Assembly (NCBI GenBank): GCA_947034895.1 | Contig: OX344762.1 | Location: 16,782,760 to 16,846,759, forward strand | Reading direction: 5' to 3' | From: Rhytidiadelphus loreus | Taxonomy: Eukaryota > Streptophyta > Bryopsida > Hypnales > Hylocomiaceae | Length of the DNA: 64,000 nt | Part shown: piece by piece, positions 13,101-25,173 of the stretch | How the letters are laid out: each line of letters begins with the position of its first letter | How positions within the stretch are numbered: the first letter of the stretch is position 1 | The notes under the pieces: generated by a model | The model's database searches: none | What the model was told of the DNA's origin: nothing | What the model saw: the letters and a program-made list of their open reading frames with translations, nothing else | Program-made: the position numbers and the translations under genes

Positions 13101-15181
13101 ATGGCGACCATGGCAGCGAGCGGTGTGCGATGCGCCGAGACCAGTTTCTGCGTACCATCTTCTAGCCGGCAAGGCGCGGCTCCTGGGATGCCTTCGCGTG
13201 TCTTCGCAATGCGCCAGGAGCTTCGAGATCAAGCCCTCAAGGTTGTGACCCCCGTGAGCTCGCGAGCTCCCAGTCGCGCGGGGAACGTGGTGTGCCAAAG
13301 CTTGGGAGAGAAGACGAAGTCGGTACCCGACGTGGTTCAGCAGGAGACTCAGATTTCGTCCAGCTTAGCCTCGCGGTGGCGTGAGATTCAGGGCTCGAAC
13401 GACTGGGAAGGTCTGCTGGACCCCTTGGACATGGACCTGCGCATGGAGCTCATTCGCTACGGGGAATTTGCGCAGGCTTGTTACGACACGTTCGACAACC
13501 AGCTGCATTCCAAGTACATGGGCTCGTCGCTCTTCCGGAAGGACAAGATGCTTGAGAAAGTGGGTTTGCCTGACACGGGCTACGAGGTCACGGACTTCTT
13601 GTTCGCGACTTCCAGCGTGGACAGTTTCATCCTCCGCAACGAAGCCAAGGACGCCTGGAGTCGAAGCTCCAACTGGATCGGCTTCATCGCCGTCTGTACG
13701 GACGAGAAGAAGATCAAACAGATGGGGCGGCGTGACATCGTACTCGCGTGGCGTGGCACCGCAACGAAGCTGGAGTGGGCTGCCAACCTCGCAGGGAAGC
13801 TCATTCCGTGCAGTTTGGATGCGCGCACACAAGACGGGAAGGCGTGGAACATGAAAGTCATGCTGGAGGAGGGATTCCTGAACCTCTACACCACGAAAAA
13901 TTCGCAAACGCGGTATAACCAGGCGAGTGTGCGAGGGCAGGTTCTCATGGAGCTTAAACGGTTGATCAAGAAGTATGATAACGAGCCGTTGAGTATCACC
14001 ATTACGGGACACAGCTTGGGGGGCGCCTTGTCCGTCTTATCGGCCTATGATATTGCGATATCCGGTGTGAATCGACATGGAGACGATGTGGAGATTAAAG
14101 ATTTTCAGGAAAAGACGAAGTCTACTCCCAATTCGAATCCTGGCAAAACCAAGGGCAGCAGGATCATCCCTGTCACGGCATTCACTTTCGCCGGCCCGCG
14201 CGTTGGCAACAACCCTTTCGCAGGTATGCGACTAGCACTGGCATTCTTGATTTTGAATTTCCCTGTGTGATTTTGAATTCTCCTTGAAGAGAGCTCGTAA
14301 TGCCTTCTGGTAATTCAAGGAACTGTCACGGTACCTCAGATAGAGCTTCAACCCGTGGCTGTTGGGGTTGTTCTATCTCTGCCACATGGATATAGGCAGT
14401 CAGTGCTGTCCTTCACAATTTTTATTGGAAAAAGAGTGACCACATTCTACACCATCAAGAGTTGTGGAGAAGGAAGTCCCAAACATCAATCACTTTAATC
14501 CTCATTGACAGAACTTCGCTTCCAAATTGACACTTGTGAGCACGCAGAATTTGGTGCACAGCGTTTTCAAACGATGTTGGTTGAATTCCAAATCATATCC
14601 TGCGATTTTATATCATATTTTATATGATGACAGAAATATTTTAATCCACTGTGCCTTCTTTGCGTGCAGATATCGTGCGAGACTTGGGAGTGAAGATCCT
14701 GCGCGTGACGAACGTACAAGACATGATTCCCAAAGTCCCCAGCTTTCTCTTTAACGAGGATTTCACCTTCTTCAACAACATCCTTGACAAGTTTCCCTTC
14801 ACCTACTCCCACGTCGGCGCTGAACTCGAAATCGACCACGACCTCTCCCCAGAGCTTCGAGCTCGTGGCAACCCCCTGAACGCCCACAACATGGAAGCTT
14901 ATCTCCACTTGCTCACAGGGTACCACGGCCCCAACAAGCCCTGGAACCCCGTGGTGGTCCGCGACCTTGCGCTCGTGAACAAAGCCTCGGAGTTCGTGTG
15001 TCCCAGGAGAACTGGCATCCCAGGCAACTGGTGGCAACCCGAGAATAAGGGCCTGGTGCGTAACAGCGAAGGGAAGTGGGAGCAAGTGGAGCGCGACTAT
15101 GAGGATCTTCCGGATAAGGTCTTGGAGGAAAAACAGGCCAAACTTGCCTCCGAGAATGGGAACAGCGGTTCTAATATTTAG
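13101..15181 (+). CDS. Class I phospholipase A1 (PLA1-I gamma / DAD1-like), plastid
   Basis: This is a lipase of the plant DAD1-like acylhydrolase family, which releases fatty acids from the sn-1 position of plastid glycerolipids and can feed jasmonate or oxylipin synthesis. There are two exons, 13101-14223 and 14670-15181. The intron begins GTATGC, ends GTGCAG and splits an Asp codon, giving 544 residues. Residues 1 to about 80 are Ser/Arg/Ala-rich, like a chloroplast transit peptide. The lipase core has a GHSLGG nucleophile elbow with Ser305. The likely acid is Asp392 in NVQDMIP and the likely base is His447 in AHNMEAYLHLL. The YSHVG motif, the ALVNKAS motif and the C-terminal NWWQPENKGLVRN match the PLA1-I gamma group specifically. 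Exons are much more GC-rich than the flanks. The lipid substrate cannot be read from sequence. Confidence 0.93.
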
Positions 15182-16020
15182 TACAGTATTTAGTATTTGC
15201 AAGGGGCTTGTAATTGTGAATACGGGTATGATTGGTGATTCCTTGTGGCATTTTCTGTACGCTCGTTGATAGTATATGCCTGCCACGTGAATCATCATGG
15301 ATAGGACAGTATAGACAGACAGTTTTGTACAGTACATCGGAGTGGTTGTCATGGTTGAGTTCGGGAGTTTTACTGAATGTCCATACCCCGATTCAGTAAC
15401 ACTGCCATTGTTCCCGTATCGTGTTCTGTTTCTTTCTTGCGTTGTGTATCACGAATCCGAGGTTGTAACAGAGTTTCAGTGCATTTGTTCTCGTGTAACT
15501 TAATTGTGTCATTGTATATGACCATGCTTTTTGTTCGACCGCGACTTCGAGGATATTCTGGACGCGGTCTTGCAGGAAAAGCAAGCCAAACTCACCTCTG
15601 TAATTAAAGCTTGTGCAGGAGTTTGAGTATTTAGTATTTGCAAGGATGCTTGTACAGTATTTGTGAATCCGGGTATGATTGGTTCCTTGTGGCGTTTTCT
15701 GTATGCTCATTGATAGTGTATACCTGTCACGTGCATCTGGGTATGATTGATTCCTTGTGGCGTTTTCTGTACGCTCATTGATAGTATATCAATGATGTGA
15801 ATCATCATGGATAGGACAGCATAGAGAATTCTGTACATCGGAGGGTGACGCTTGTCAAGGTTCAGTTCGGGAGTTTTGCTGCGATTCTGTACCAACTGAA
15901 TGCCTTTGTGTGCCGTGCTCCATTCATTTCTTGCTTCGTGTTTCATGAAAACTGCGGTTTAATTGTACCTTGCTCCAGTGCATTTGTGCTCTTGTACATG
16001 TGACCATGCTTTTGTTCGTG
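15089..16020 (+). repeat. Degenerate tandem copies of the PLA1 3' end
   Basis: The last coding stretch of PLA1 and its 3' UTR (from about 15089) recur downstream. At 15535-15613 a copy of the final coding segment (CGCGACTTCGAGGAT, then CAGGAAAAGCAAGCCAAACT) is followed by the same UTR motifs (TTTAGTATTTGCAAGG, GGGTATGATTGGTTCCTTGT). At about 15730-16020 a third copy covers only UTR, including GAATCATCATGGATAGGACA and the later GTGCATTTGTGCTCTTGTA block. The copies are diverged by substitutions and indels and have no full reading frame. Confidence 0.85.
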
Positions 16021-17376
16021 ATGAAATCGTCAGTTCGATTGGTACTGATCGATTTGCATACCAGGCCACTCCACTCCAATCAGGCCGTCCAGTATCATGA
16101 CCTTGCAGCAAGAATTAGTGTCTGTCAACCTTTTCATTACGAAAAATTGAAGATTAAATCTTGCTAAGTGTCAGACATATCTTATCCTGCAACATGTGAG
16201 AAGTAGTCCGTTGCATGAAGCAGCCTTAAACCTCATCTTTCCCTCTTAGTTATGTTAAATATTAGATTTCAATGTGCCAAACTTCTCACGAAAGTACGAT
16301 GCAAACCTCTTGCTAACTTTTCACTTAGACTGTTGAGATACCTTGAAAGATGAAAAGAAGTTAGACTCAAACTCCTAATGAGGCAATGATTCCCAACTTG
16401 TCTTTGCATTCAATTTCCTACCCTATGTAGCAAAACTATTAGTGATTGTGAAGACTTTAGATTTTTGAATTCTAGAGACTTTCAAGGAAGATTAATACTT
16501 TTTGAATTACAAGATTTTACAAAAATCACTAGAGGGAGTAGGATTTTAGGTAACATGTGAATATATGTTCTAGTCCATCTCTTCTTCTCTCTTCTCCTTT
16601 CTCCACATTTTTCTTATACAACTTAGGGATTAATTCTTTTGGGATGTCTAAGCTTTAATCTTGAAATGGGATGCTCCAAAACTAGAACTTGAAATCCCAA
16701 CCCAACAACTAGTCTCTATTCCTCTACGTTAGTTGAAGGAGATAAGTTGATAAGCCCCTCAATCTCGAGCCCTCAATTTTGGATCATAGAGAATGAGTCC
16801 CCTTGCTTGTCCTTGGAGAAAATGCATTTTCAACATGGTGAAAATGTTGAAACTAATTATTTTCCACCTATGATCAAACTTCAATACTTTAAATTCTTTT
16901 TTGGAATCAAAGGTACCAAATAAAATAGGTGGTATCAAGAAATACAAAATTAACGCCTAAAGGACAAATGATCTCAATTTCTAGCATGATTTTTTTAAAC
17001 TTTTTGAAAGATAGAAAAACACATTGACTTTGGCTTTTGAAGAATATAATTTACATTTCAATTTGTGCATAAGAGCAAAATTTATGCCACCAAAGCTCAA
17101 AATGGAGTTTGCTAAGAGCATCTTGTTTGGGGGGCAATGAGAGTATCTTCTTCAAAACATAGCTTATAGGATTCATTTTTGAGCTCAACTTTCACTATTT
17201 TTCAAAAAAAAGTTCTACATGGTTAGTTCTGGAGTACTTCATTAGTAGTTACTTTTAAAAGGTACATTTTAGATATTAGAGCTAATAATTAAAAAAATAT
17301 TTAAGTTACTATAACATCACTTCTTTGAAACTTACTATATTACAACTACTACATAGTACATTGTAATGATCCATAG
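16021..17376. other. Intergenic DNA downstream of PLA1
   Basis: Composition returns to AT-rich. No open frame longer than about 65 codons and no recognisable gene or complete element was seen. Confidence 0.55.
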
Positions 17377-17663
17377 CAGGGTTGTTTTTTCTGGCGATTT
17401 GGTGCAAAATTGCACCAAATTTTTTTTCCTAGTACCAAACCATAGGAAATTTTTAGGAAAATTTTGGATGAAATCGCCAAAAAATTTCAAGTTCAAGAAA
17501 AATCTTGGATGAAATCGCCACATTGTGAATGAAAACAGAATTATAGATACGTAGTAACACATTTTCTATCTAGTACGTGGATGAATGTTGAAACTTGGAG
17601 CACCACCGTAACATTTAATATCGCCACTTCGCCACTTCATGAAAAATGAAAAAAAAAACCCTG
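17377..17663. mobile_element. hAT-type MITE with perfect 8-bp target duplication
   Basis: The element begins CAGGGTTGTTTTTTC and ends GAAAAAAAAAACCCTG, short inverted termini of the hAT (Ac/Ds-like) CAGGG class. It is flanked by an exact 8-bp duplication ATCCATAG (17369-17376 and 17664-17671), the hAT hallmark. The 287-bp interior has no transposase and repeats ATGAAATCGCCA and the GCGAT/ATCGC core several times, as subterminal transposase-binding motifs often do. Confidence 0.92.
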
Positions 17664-20519
17664 ATCCATAGTACATAATTTGTAAATCTACACAAGAGAT
17701 AGTCTAAAAGTGAGGAGAAGAACCTATATGAGGAGCTTCCATTTTCCATCTAAAAATAGACAAAATAATGAACAATGTCTCATTTTGGTTGTGTATATAT
17801 GTGTATAGTTAGGAATTATTTTTAAGTAAGAGCTATCATTGTACAATACTATGAACCCTAAACTTTGAAACTAGTCTACTTGTTGGCACATTTTGTAAGA
17901 TTTGGGGACCCTAAACCACTTCATTTGTAAATGCATAACTCAAGCTTACCCAATATAATATTACTTGTGGATTTTTCAATTTTTGTTTATTTTTCCTATT
18001 CTACATGTATAATTCATTTGTATAATTTGTTTGTATGAATTGTTTGATATATGATATCTATGTATGTGCTATCTATATGGGTTGTCCTCAATAGTAGTTA
18101 GATTAATGTACATGTTGTACTGATCAACCCTAAAGCCGCATACAATTTTTTGAATTACAATAGGAATGTGTTTAAATGCCTCAAATTTCAGTTTTAACTA
18201 TCATAGGGTGTAGAAAAATGGGTGAAAAGTAGAAGTAGAAAAAAACAAGGACATATTTATTGTGAAATAATAGCTAAATAGCCTCCATAATAAATTTTTT
18301 TGATGCATATAGACTACAAGGTATAGTAAAGTACCTAGGAAGAGAGTAGTTTGCTCGGTAGTTTGTTTGCTAGAACAATCTCACAGAGTGTTTTAGTTCC
18401 ACCTTAATCCTTAAACGCTCAGAGCAGCCCAAAATGGCCTACGGTTTCTTATACCATACAGTATGTTTAGTCTTAACAAAATTCTTTGTTCAACTTTTTG
18501 GTTGTTCATTAATTGTGTGGTAAGATTAAGGTAGTTTCTGTATCATGGTGTGAATTGGCCAATTTTGAATGCATGGCTCATTCCTTCACTTACTCATTTG
18601 GACCTTCATTAAATCTAATCAGCCTTGGCATGTGGGATAAAAGCACAAAATTGTAGAATCAATCAATAGTCAATGGGTGGAAATTTGTGCATTGTAAGGC
18701 TTTCTCTTTATTGCTAGGTATATGGTATTGTACTTAGTAATTCAAAAACAATATGCTAAGTGTTGAGCGTTTAAGGGTTAAAACTATTAACAATTTAGTT
18801 TACCTTCTATACATTACCTACTTCTATTTAACAATTTTCTTAAGAATTAAAACCAAGTGTATTTTTTTTTCTATTTTTTTCCCAAACCCTCAGTTCAATT
18901 TTTCAACACAATTTTTGTTAATGTACCATCTATATTGAAGAAATTTTAAGTTAAAAAGATTCAAATTTAGTCATGCAAGCTGTAAGAAAAACATTTTCTT
19001 CACTTTAAATACAAATATCTTGCAATCTATCTTGTCAAAGTTTTAAAATTTCTTCCACACAATTATAAAGTAGTTTAGTGCAAGATCCTAGGGTTAGTTA
19101 TGTAATTTTATATTATTTAAAAAAAAAATTGCACTTTTACAATAGAAATGGCAATTTCAAATGTTTTTTGATGGAAAAAGGCCTTTGTCTTTTAGGGAGT
19201 AACCAACCCCAATATAGAAGCTAATTTTTGCATGTATCCTTGGTGGAAAGATTAAAATAGGAGTCTCCACAAGTGGTATGAGATAAGGACTAATTCTCTC
19301 TAAAGTAGTATTCACAAGCCTTCTTCAAGTGGGCAAAAATGTGAAGTTTGCTCCAAAATTTGTATCTTGCAAAAAAAAGCAAAAATAATTTTTTTATCGC
19401 AATTAATAAAATTTGAAAATTTTGAGTTCATATTTGGAATCACAAAAACTGAATTAGGTATTATAAGTTATAGAATACTCAAAATTGATAGCCCATAATA
19501 GTGAGATAGATTTTTACATCCACGACAAGTGTGAAAAAAATAAAAATTCTCACCCTTCCTTTAAATACTTGTACCACTACTTTAGACAAATCCAATTCAA
19601 ATCCTCCATTTTATGATGTTACTTTCCTCTTCATAAAATAATAATTGTTACAAGTGGCTACTTTAAACAAAGGGAGGTTAGAGCATCTCCACTATATCCA
19701 ATATATTATGTATCCAATTATGTATACTTTTGGTACATTGAAGAAAACAAAATGTACCTTTGTATTTGTAGTTACTTCTAAAGCAAGGGCACTTTTTGAG
19801 CACCCTACCTTATATTCAATGAGTGAGAGCATCTCCAATGAAATCGGCTTCTAGAATGGTAATGGGATAATGAAGGGGCATCTCCAAAAAACACTCTCCA
19901 ATGCATTGATTGGTACCAGTCCCTCTTTATTCCTAGACCCGCCATTTTCTTTATCAAACCTGACAAATTGGCAAAATATGAGGGGCCCGCAATTTGACTC
20001 ACAACATAATTGTCATACTTTTTCAAGCATTGTTATGTGTGCCAATAATTTGGTCTTTTGTTTTTTTACGTGAAAAAAATCAAAGTCTTTTTTTTTAATG
20101 TAGAATCCTTTCCTCCATCTCCTTCTTTTTATAATGTGGAAAAGTCCATTTAAAGTTTGGATTGATGGCTTTGCATTGGACCAATTTTTTTTAAAGTCAT
20201 TGGAACGGAATGACATTTGTGCCCCTCTACTTAAAAATTCTAGTATATATTGTCCATGTTTTTGGTCATGCATGGCGGATGCTATGAAAACTGACTCTTC
20301 ATTGTTTGATTTAGTTTCTTCTACGGATAAATGAAAAAAATTGTCCCCTAATTTGTAGTTGATTTAATTTTGTATTTTTTAAAGTATTCATGGCTAATTT
20401 GGGGTGCTTTATTCTAACACAAATTCAAAATTTTCAAATTTTATCACTAGTTGTAATAATAAGTTCTTGTGTTTTCCTAGGAGAATGAATAAAGGGGTCC
20501 GAATAAGAAAACCGTGTTT
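17664..20519. other. AT-rich gene-free stretch
   Basis: No gene is supported. The motif GAGCATCTCCA occurs at 19681 and 19827 and a shortened form near 19878. It resembles termini of some plant MITEs, but no inverted partner was found. Confidence 0.5.
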
Positions 20520-21295
20520 TTTTGGATGTCTGACCAAAAATGTAGCGGGTCCATGGTGAACATGCTATGTCCAAAAGAACATTGAGATGTTTACTAGACA
20601 GATACAATGAGTGTAGATTTATGTGGATGTTGTAGAAAATAGAGGGAAATTATGGTCACAGCAGAGACGTGCTAGCAAAAACAACTATGCCGTTAAAAAC
20701 ATGACTACAGACATAATGATGTTCCAAAGATTGTCTGAGAAAACAATCATTGCCACGTCAGCATCCCTAATCCATTTTAACCGTGGATAAATTAGTAGAA
20801 ATTATTGTGGTCTAGGTGAAATGAGGACATCTACAATGACATCCCAGAACATCTAGATGTTTAAGTTGACATCTCAATAAATGTCTCTGAAAATGTCTAA
20901 ACATCTAAGTTGATGTCTTCAAAAACAATATTAAATTTCTTAAACAACAGAAAAATGTGCTGACGTGGCATGCTACATTGCCACATCATCCTTATTAGAT
21001 ACCACCTTAGATGCCACGTCATGGATGGGAATGGATGAAAAAAATCCTACATGGCTTCCCGTGCATACGTGGCACTTAGGTGGTAGCCACATGGCAACCT
21101 TTTAGGATCCCGTTGACCTATATTTTTGTGATGTCTGGTGGAAAATTTGTGATGTCCGGACAAATTTTCGATGTTTTTGGCATGTCTACTCAAGACGCAA
21201 TTTTTTAAACATCCTTGTAGACTTAGGAAAACGTCAGCAGAGACGTGCGGATGTCTAAATCTCCATATCTACAAAAACACAATTTTCTTGTAGTG
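20520..21295. mobile_element. CACTA-type element fragment, right terminus visible
   Basis: The right end AATTTTCTTGTAGTG (21281-21295) is the reverse complement of the CACTACAAGAAAA terminus characteristic of plant CACTA (En/Spm) transposons. The interior is filled with repeats of GATGTC/GACATC and a repeated CAGCAGAGACGTGC (about 20661 and 21236), like CACTA subterminal repeats. I could not find the matching left terminus, so the left boundary is approximate and the element may be truncated. No coding capacity. Confidence 0.6.
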
Positions 21296-22954
21296 GGGGG
21301 ATCAATTCTCCCTAGTCTACATATTTATGCATAAAATGTATAGCTTCATGAGAGCCTTGGATTAATTTTGGGTACACCTATTTTAAGTACTTTGGAAATT
21401 CATCATTTATTCATATTGTGTGCAAGTAATATGCAAGCCTTTTCCATCCATAGGAATACAAAGTGGCAAGTTGATGTTTGAAACCTCCAAGCATCAATTG
21501 TTTTTGAAGATCACAACTCCAATTGCACTAACTAAGTACCTAAGCCCTAAGCACCAAGGGAAAAGAGGGTTTGCTCATCAGGCTTTGCCTTCCATAGTGG
21601 TCCCTTATTTCAATGAATGCGCTTTTGGGAGAAAGTTCTCATATACTTTTCATGCCAATTTAATTCTTGAATGAAGAAAACCCTACAAAGCTCAATCTCA
21701 ATGAAGGTAAGTGTCATTATTGAAGCAAGTTGTCCTTGACATATAAGAGAAAGAAGATTTTTAAAATTTTAATTTTAATTTTTTTAAATTATAGAATTTT
21801 ATTAATAAAATTCACAATACAAATTGATCACCATGAGGTAAAAATTTAAAAACATCCATCAATGTATGATTTAGATTATAACAACTACTTGAAAGTGTAT
21901 ACATGGCAAAATTGCAAGACCACTATGGATCTACTATGATTGAAATAAATGCAAAGAGATCTTAAGATTTCTTGTATCCTTTAAATCAAACGTGGATGTA
22001 AAATTGTCCTTAGAATCAACATTGGACTTAGATAGTCAAGGAAATACTAAGCCTCTCTATTGGTTTGCAATGAGATTTTTCTAGACATTAATGGTTTTCT
22101 CATTAATTCTTAGATTTTAAAGATCAAAATAGAAGGTTTTTATACAATTTAAATAGAGTTTGAATATGGTGTTTTATACACGCTCCCCTATGCACGCATT
22201 CAATGAAGTCTAATCATTTATAATATTTTGAAATAATAATAGTATATGAAATCAATGTGTTTTAAAAAACTTTAAAAGAAGAACAAGAAATATAAGGACT
22301 ATATTAATTTTCTTGTATTTTGTATTTTTTTACCAATTTTTTTTCACCTACAGTGCTCTAAGCCTTCATAATAGTAACTTATGCTAACTATCATTGATCA
22401 AACACATAATAGGCTTTAGAATAAATTAAAAAATCTCTAATTTCTTTTCAAAATTTCAAATTTACAATAACAATCTTCAATAAACCTACATATTTAGCCC
22501 CAAATTCAAGTATAGTTATTTTCCTTATAATTCATGAATTTATAAGTTTTGTAATATTTCAAGGGATGTAACAATTAGAAGATTTTCAAAACCTTCAACT
22601 TCTATTTTTTGTATTGAAGTTTCAATAAATGACTACAACTATGAAATCATGGCAATAAGGTATATTCATAAGGTATATGAATAGAAAGTATCTTATTATA
22701 TGTATTCAAAGTATTGAAATTTTCTGTATAAATAAAAAACTTAGATACTTGACTATTTTTTTGTTATTTAATAAAGTTTGATACACAATCATTTGAAAGA
22801 ATCCATCAACATTCTAAACTAGATACTTTCAATATGCATTCAACAATATCCATCATTAACTTTTTAGATGTTTCTAAAGGGGTTAGAAAAGACTTTGAAG
22901 ATAGTGAATTTTATTGGGAAGTACCACCTATCAATAAGGGATCAAAGGTACTCA
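21296..22954. other. Intergenic DNA, no supported gene
   Basis: The one notable open frame (21420-21674, 84 codons, +) has mixed composition but no motif I recognise; it could be a fragment of an old element. The rest is AT-rich with random short frames. Confidence 0.4.
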
Positions 22955-23258
22955 TATTAGATGTTTTTTCAGGCCTTCGGGAGACCGTGAGTTATAATGT
23001 TGTGATAACCAAGGAAAGTGACTGCTGTAGTGACACCACAACGGTCCTACGTAGCCGAGAGGTTGCCAGCTCATTCCTCAATTTTTTAATTTTTTAATTT
23101 TTTTTTCAACTTTTTTTTGCATTTGAAGAATTTTTAATTTTTTAATTTTAATTTTAATTTTTTTTCCCTTGACAACCGGCCATTCCATCACTAAAGGGAG
23201 AAACAATGAAGGGAATAGGCTTGAAACGGTCTCCTGAAAGCCTAAAAAACATCTAATG
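22955..23258. mobile_element. TIR element (about 300 bp, about 35-bp termini)
   Basis: The left end ATTAGATGTTTTTTCAGGCC, continuing into GGGAGACCG, is mirrored at the right end by CGGTCTCC then GCCTAAAAAACATCTAAT. The termini pair over about 35 bases with a few mismatches. The interior is GC-rich near the left end and consists of T-rich repeats (AATTTTTTAATTTT) in the middle. No clear target duplication was resolved, so the superfamily is not assigned. Confidence 0.75.
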
Positions 23259-23502
23259 TATGAATATGTTAAATTTCTAAGAACACTATGTGTGTTTTTA
23301 AATAAAAAAACAAAAAATTCTCAAATTGTCAAAATCCTTAAAAACATCAAGTTATAACAACCATTCCATTCTAATGTAAGGTTACAATTGGGTGATTGCA
23401 TTTGATGGCTTCTAAGCAATTATAATAGTCTTGACAAGCTATTGTCAAATTCATCACTAAAGATGACAAAGTTATGCTTTCAATCCTATAACTCATGACT
23501 TT

Positions 23503-24410
23503 TTAACCCCTAAAGGACCATCATGTTTAGAGGCCAAAAATTGCTTCAAAATACTCCTCCCCAAAGCAAGGTCAAAATTTTCATCAATATTTGTTTTTTA
23601 ACCCACTCTAAACCATAGGATCCTTTGTTTAACTTGTTCAAATACATTGTTTCAAAAGTTTAGAGTGAATATCCCAACTAATTGCAAGTTTAATGTGCCT
23701 AAATTTGAAAATGTAGACTTCTCTAGTCCTTCAAAAAGGTGAAGTTTTGTCTTCCAATATTTTGTGGAAAAAACATGTATGTCCTATAACTTGTGCATTT
23801 TAGTCAATAAGTTGGTAAACGGGTTGAAAATGTATATTAAAATATTTAACCAAAAAAACTTTCATATTCATGTTTAAGAAAATTGTAAAGTAGAAAGTGT
23901 TACTGAATGAAAGATATAACTAATATGCTAAAAGCTTTTGGAATAATTTTTAATATTATACCCCGATGGTGACTCGGTTTTAGTAAGAAGTATATATACT
24001 TTGCTCTTATTTTTGTTTGGAAATTTTCAAAATTGAGACGAAAAGATGACGTCATATATTTTTTTCTATCTTCATTGCCTACAAAATAGAACTCCTCATA
24101 ACTTTTACTTCATTATTTGGAATTCAATGGTTCACTTTTTTTTTTAAATGTCTCAATCTATACAATCTCAAAAAAAATAAAAAATTTGCAATATATTTTT
24201 TGATGCCCAACTTAATATTGAAATTGAAAAAAACCTTCTAACTTTTGCAATATTTATCAGAGTGACATGAAACAAAGCTTCACATGTAGATTATGACAAA
24301 AAGCATCCATCCTTAAGAAATTAATGCAAAACTCTAAATTATGAAGTCAATAAAGCTTGACCAAGTTCTCAAGAAGTCCAAAGTAGTCTCTTTGGTGCTT
24401 TAGGGGTTAA
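23503..24410. mobile_element. Element with TTAACCCCTAAAG inverted termini
   Basis: The left end TTAACCCCTAAAGGACCA and the right end TGGTGCTTTAGGGGTTAA are reverse complements over 18 bases with one mismatch, bracketing about 908 bp without a long open frame. Related termini appear elsewhere in this window (39201, 42561, 34803, reversed at 35055), so this is a member of a dispersed family. Confidence 0.65.
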
Positions 24411-25173
24411 TTGCTTGTACTTTTGAGGTTTTGACGAAGTTCAATGCTTCATTTCATTGGACGTGAACTTTTATGAAAATTCATTTGAGGTGTATTCATA
24501 AATGTGCAAGCTCCCTCTCATCTAGAAACAAGGGATGTTTTGGCTTATAGGGTTGAATATTTAGTGAAGACTTGGGACATACTACATTATTTAGTTGTCA
24601 ATATTAAACAAACATGTATTTCCTTATTCTTCAAGATTTTAGTAACATACGTGTGAATTCTAGGTACATTGTATATTGGTTATTGGTTATTATGCTACTT
24701 GTGTATATTCTTAATAATTTTGATGAATATTTCACTTCTTTGTAAATGGACTAAGTAGAACATGATTAATAACGTTGTGCATATATGTATTGGCATTTGG
24801 TTCTCAAGGTTTATAATTTTTGAGAGAAGAAGCATTCAAAAGATATTAGGGTTGTTGGGTTGGAGGATAAAAGACAAGTGATAGTTTGTGTTTCATTAGC
24901 AAGTAATAGATCATTACTTCCAATGCAAAATGATGTTTATAGGTAAAATAAAGCATGTACTTTTAATCTAAAACAATAGATGCCAAACTATGCTTGGATT
25001 ATAGATTTCATTTTATAATGATAGATAATCACTAGTTCAATCTCAAAACCTACAAGCAATTTGTTCAAAAGATATTAATTAGTACCTTACTACAAAGGTG
25101 TAGTGGAAATGACAGATCTACTAGAAGATCAAAAATGGTTTGGATCATTAATCTTGGGTTTGTACGCAAGTGT

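Noticed and set aside
13365..14012. 215-codon minus-strand frame inside PLA1 exon 1
   Set aside because: It is antisense to a well-supported, GC-rich coding exon and matches no family; long antisense frames are expected from such codon usage.
19681..19890. GAGCATCTCCA motifs as MITE ends
   Set aside because: The motif resembles some MITE termini, but no inverted partner or target duplication was found.
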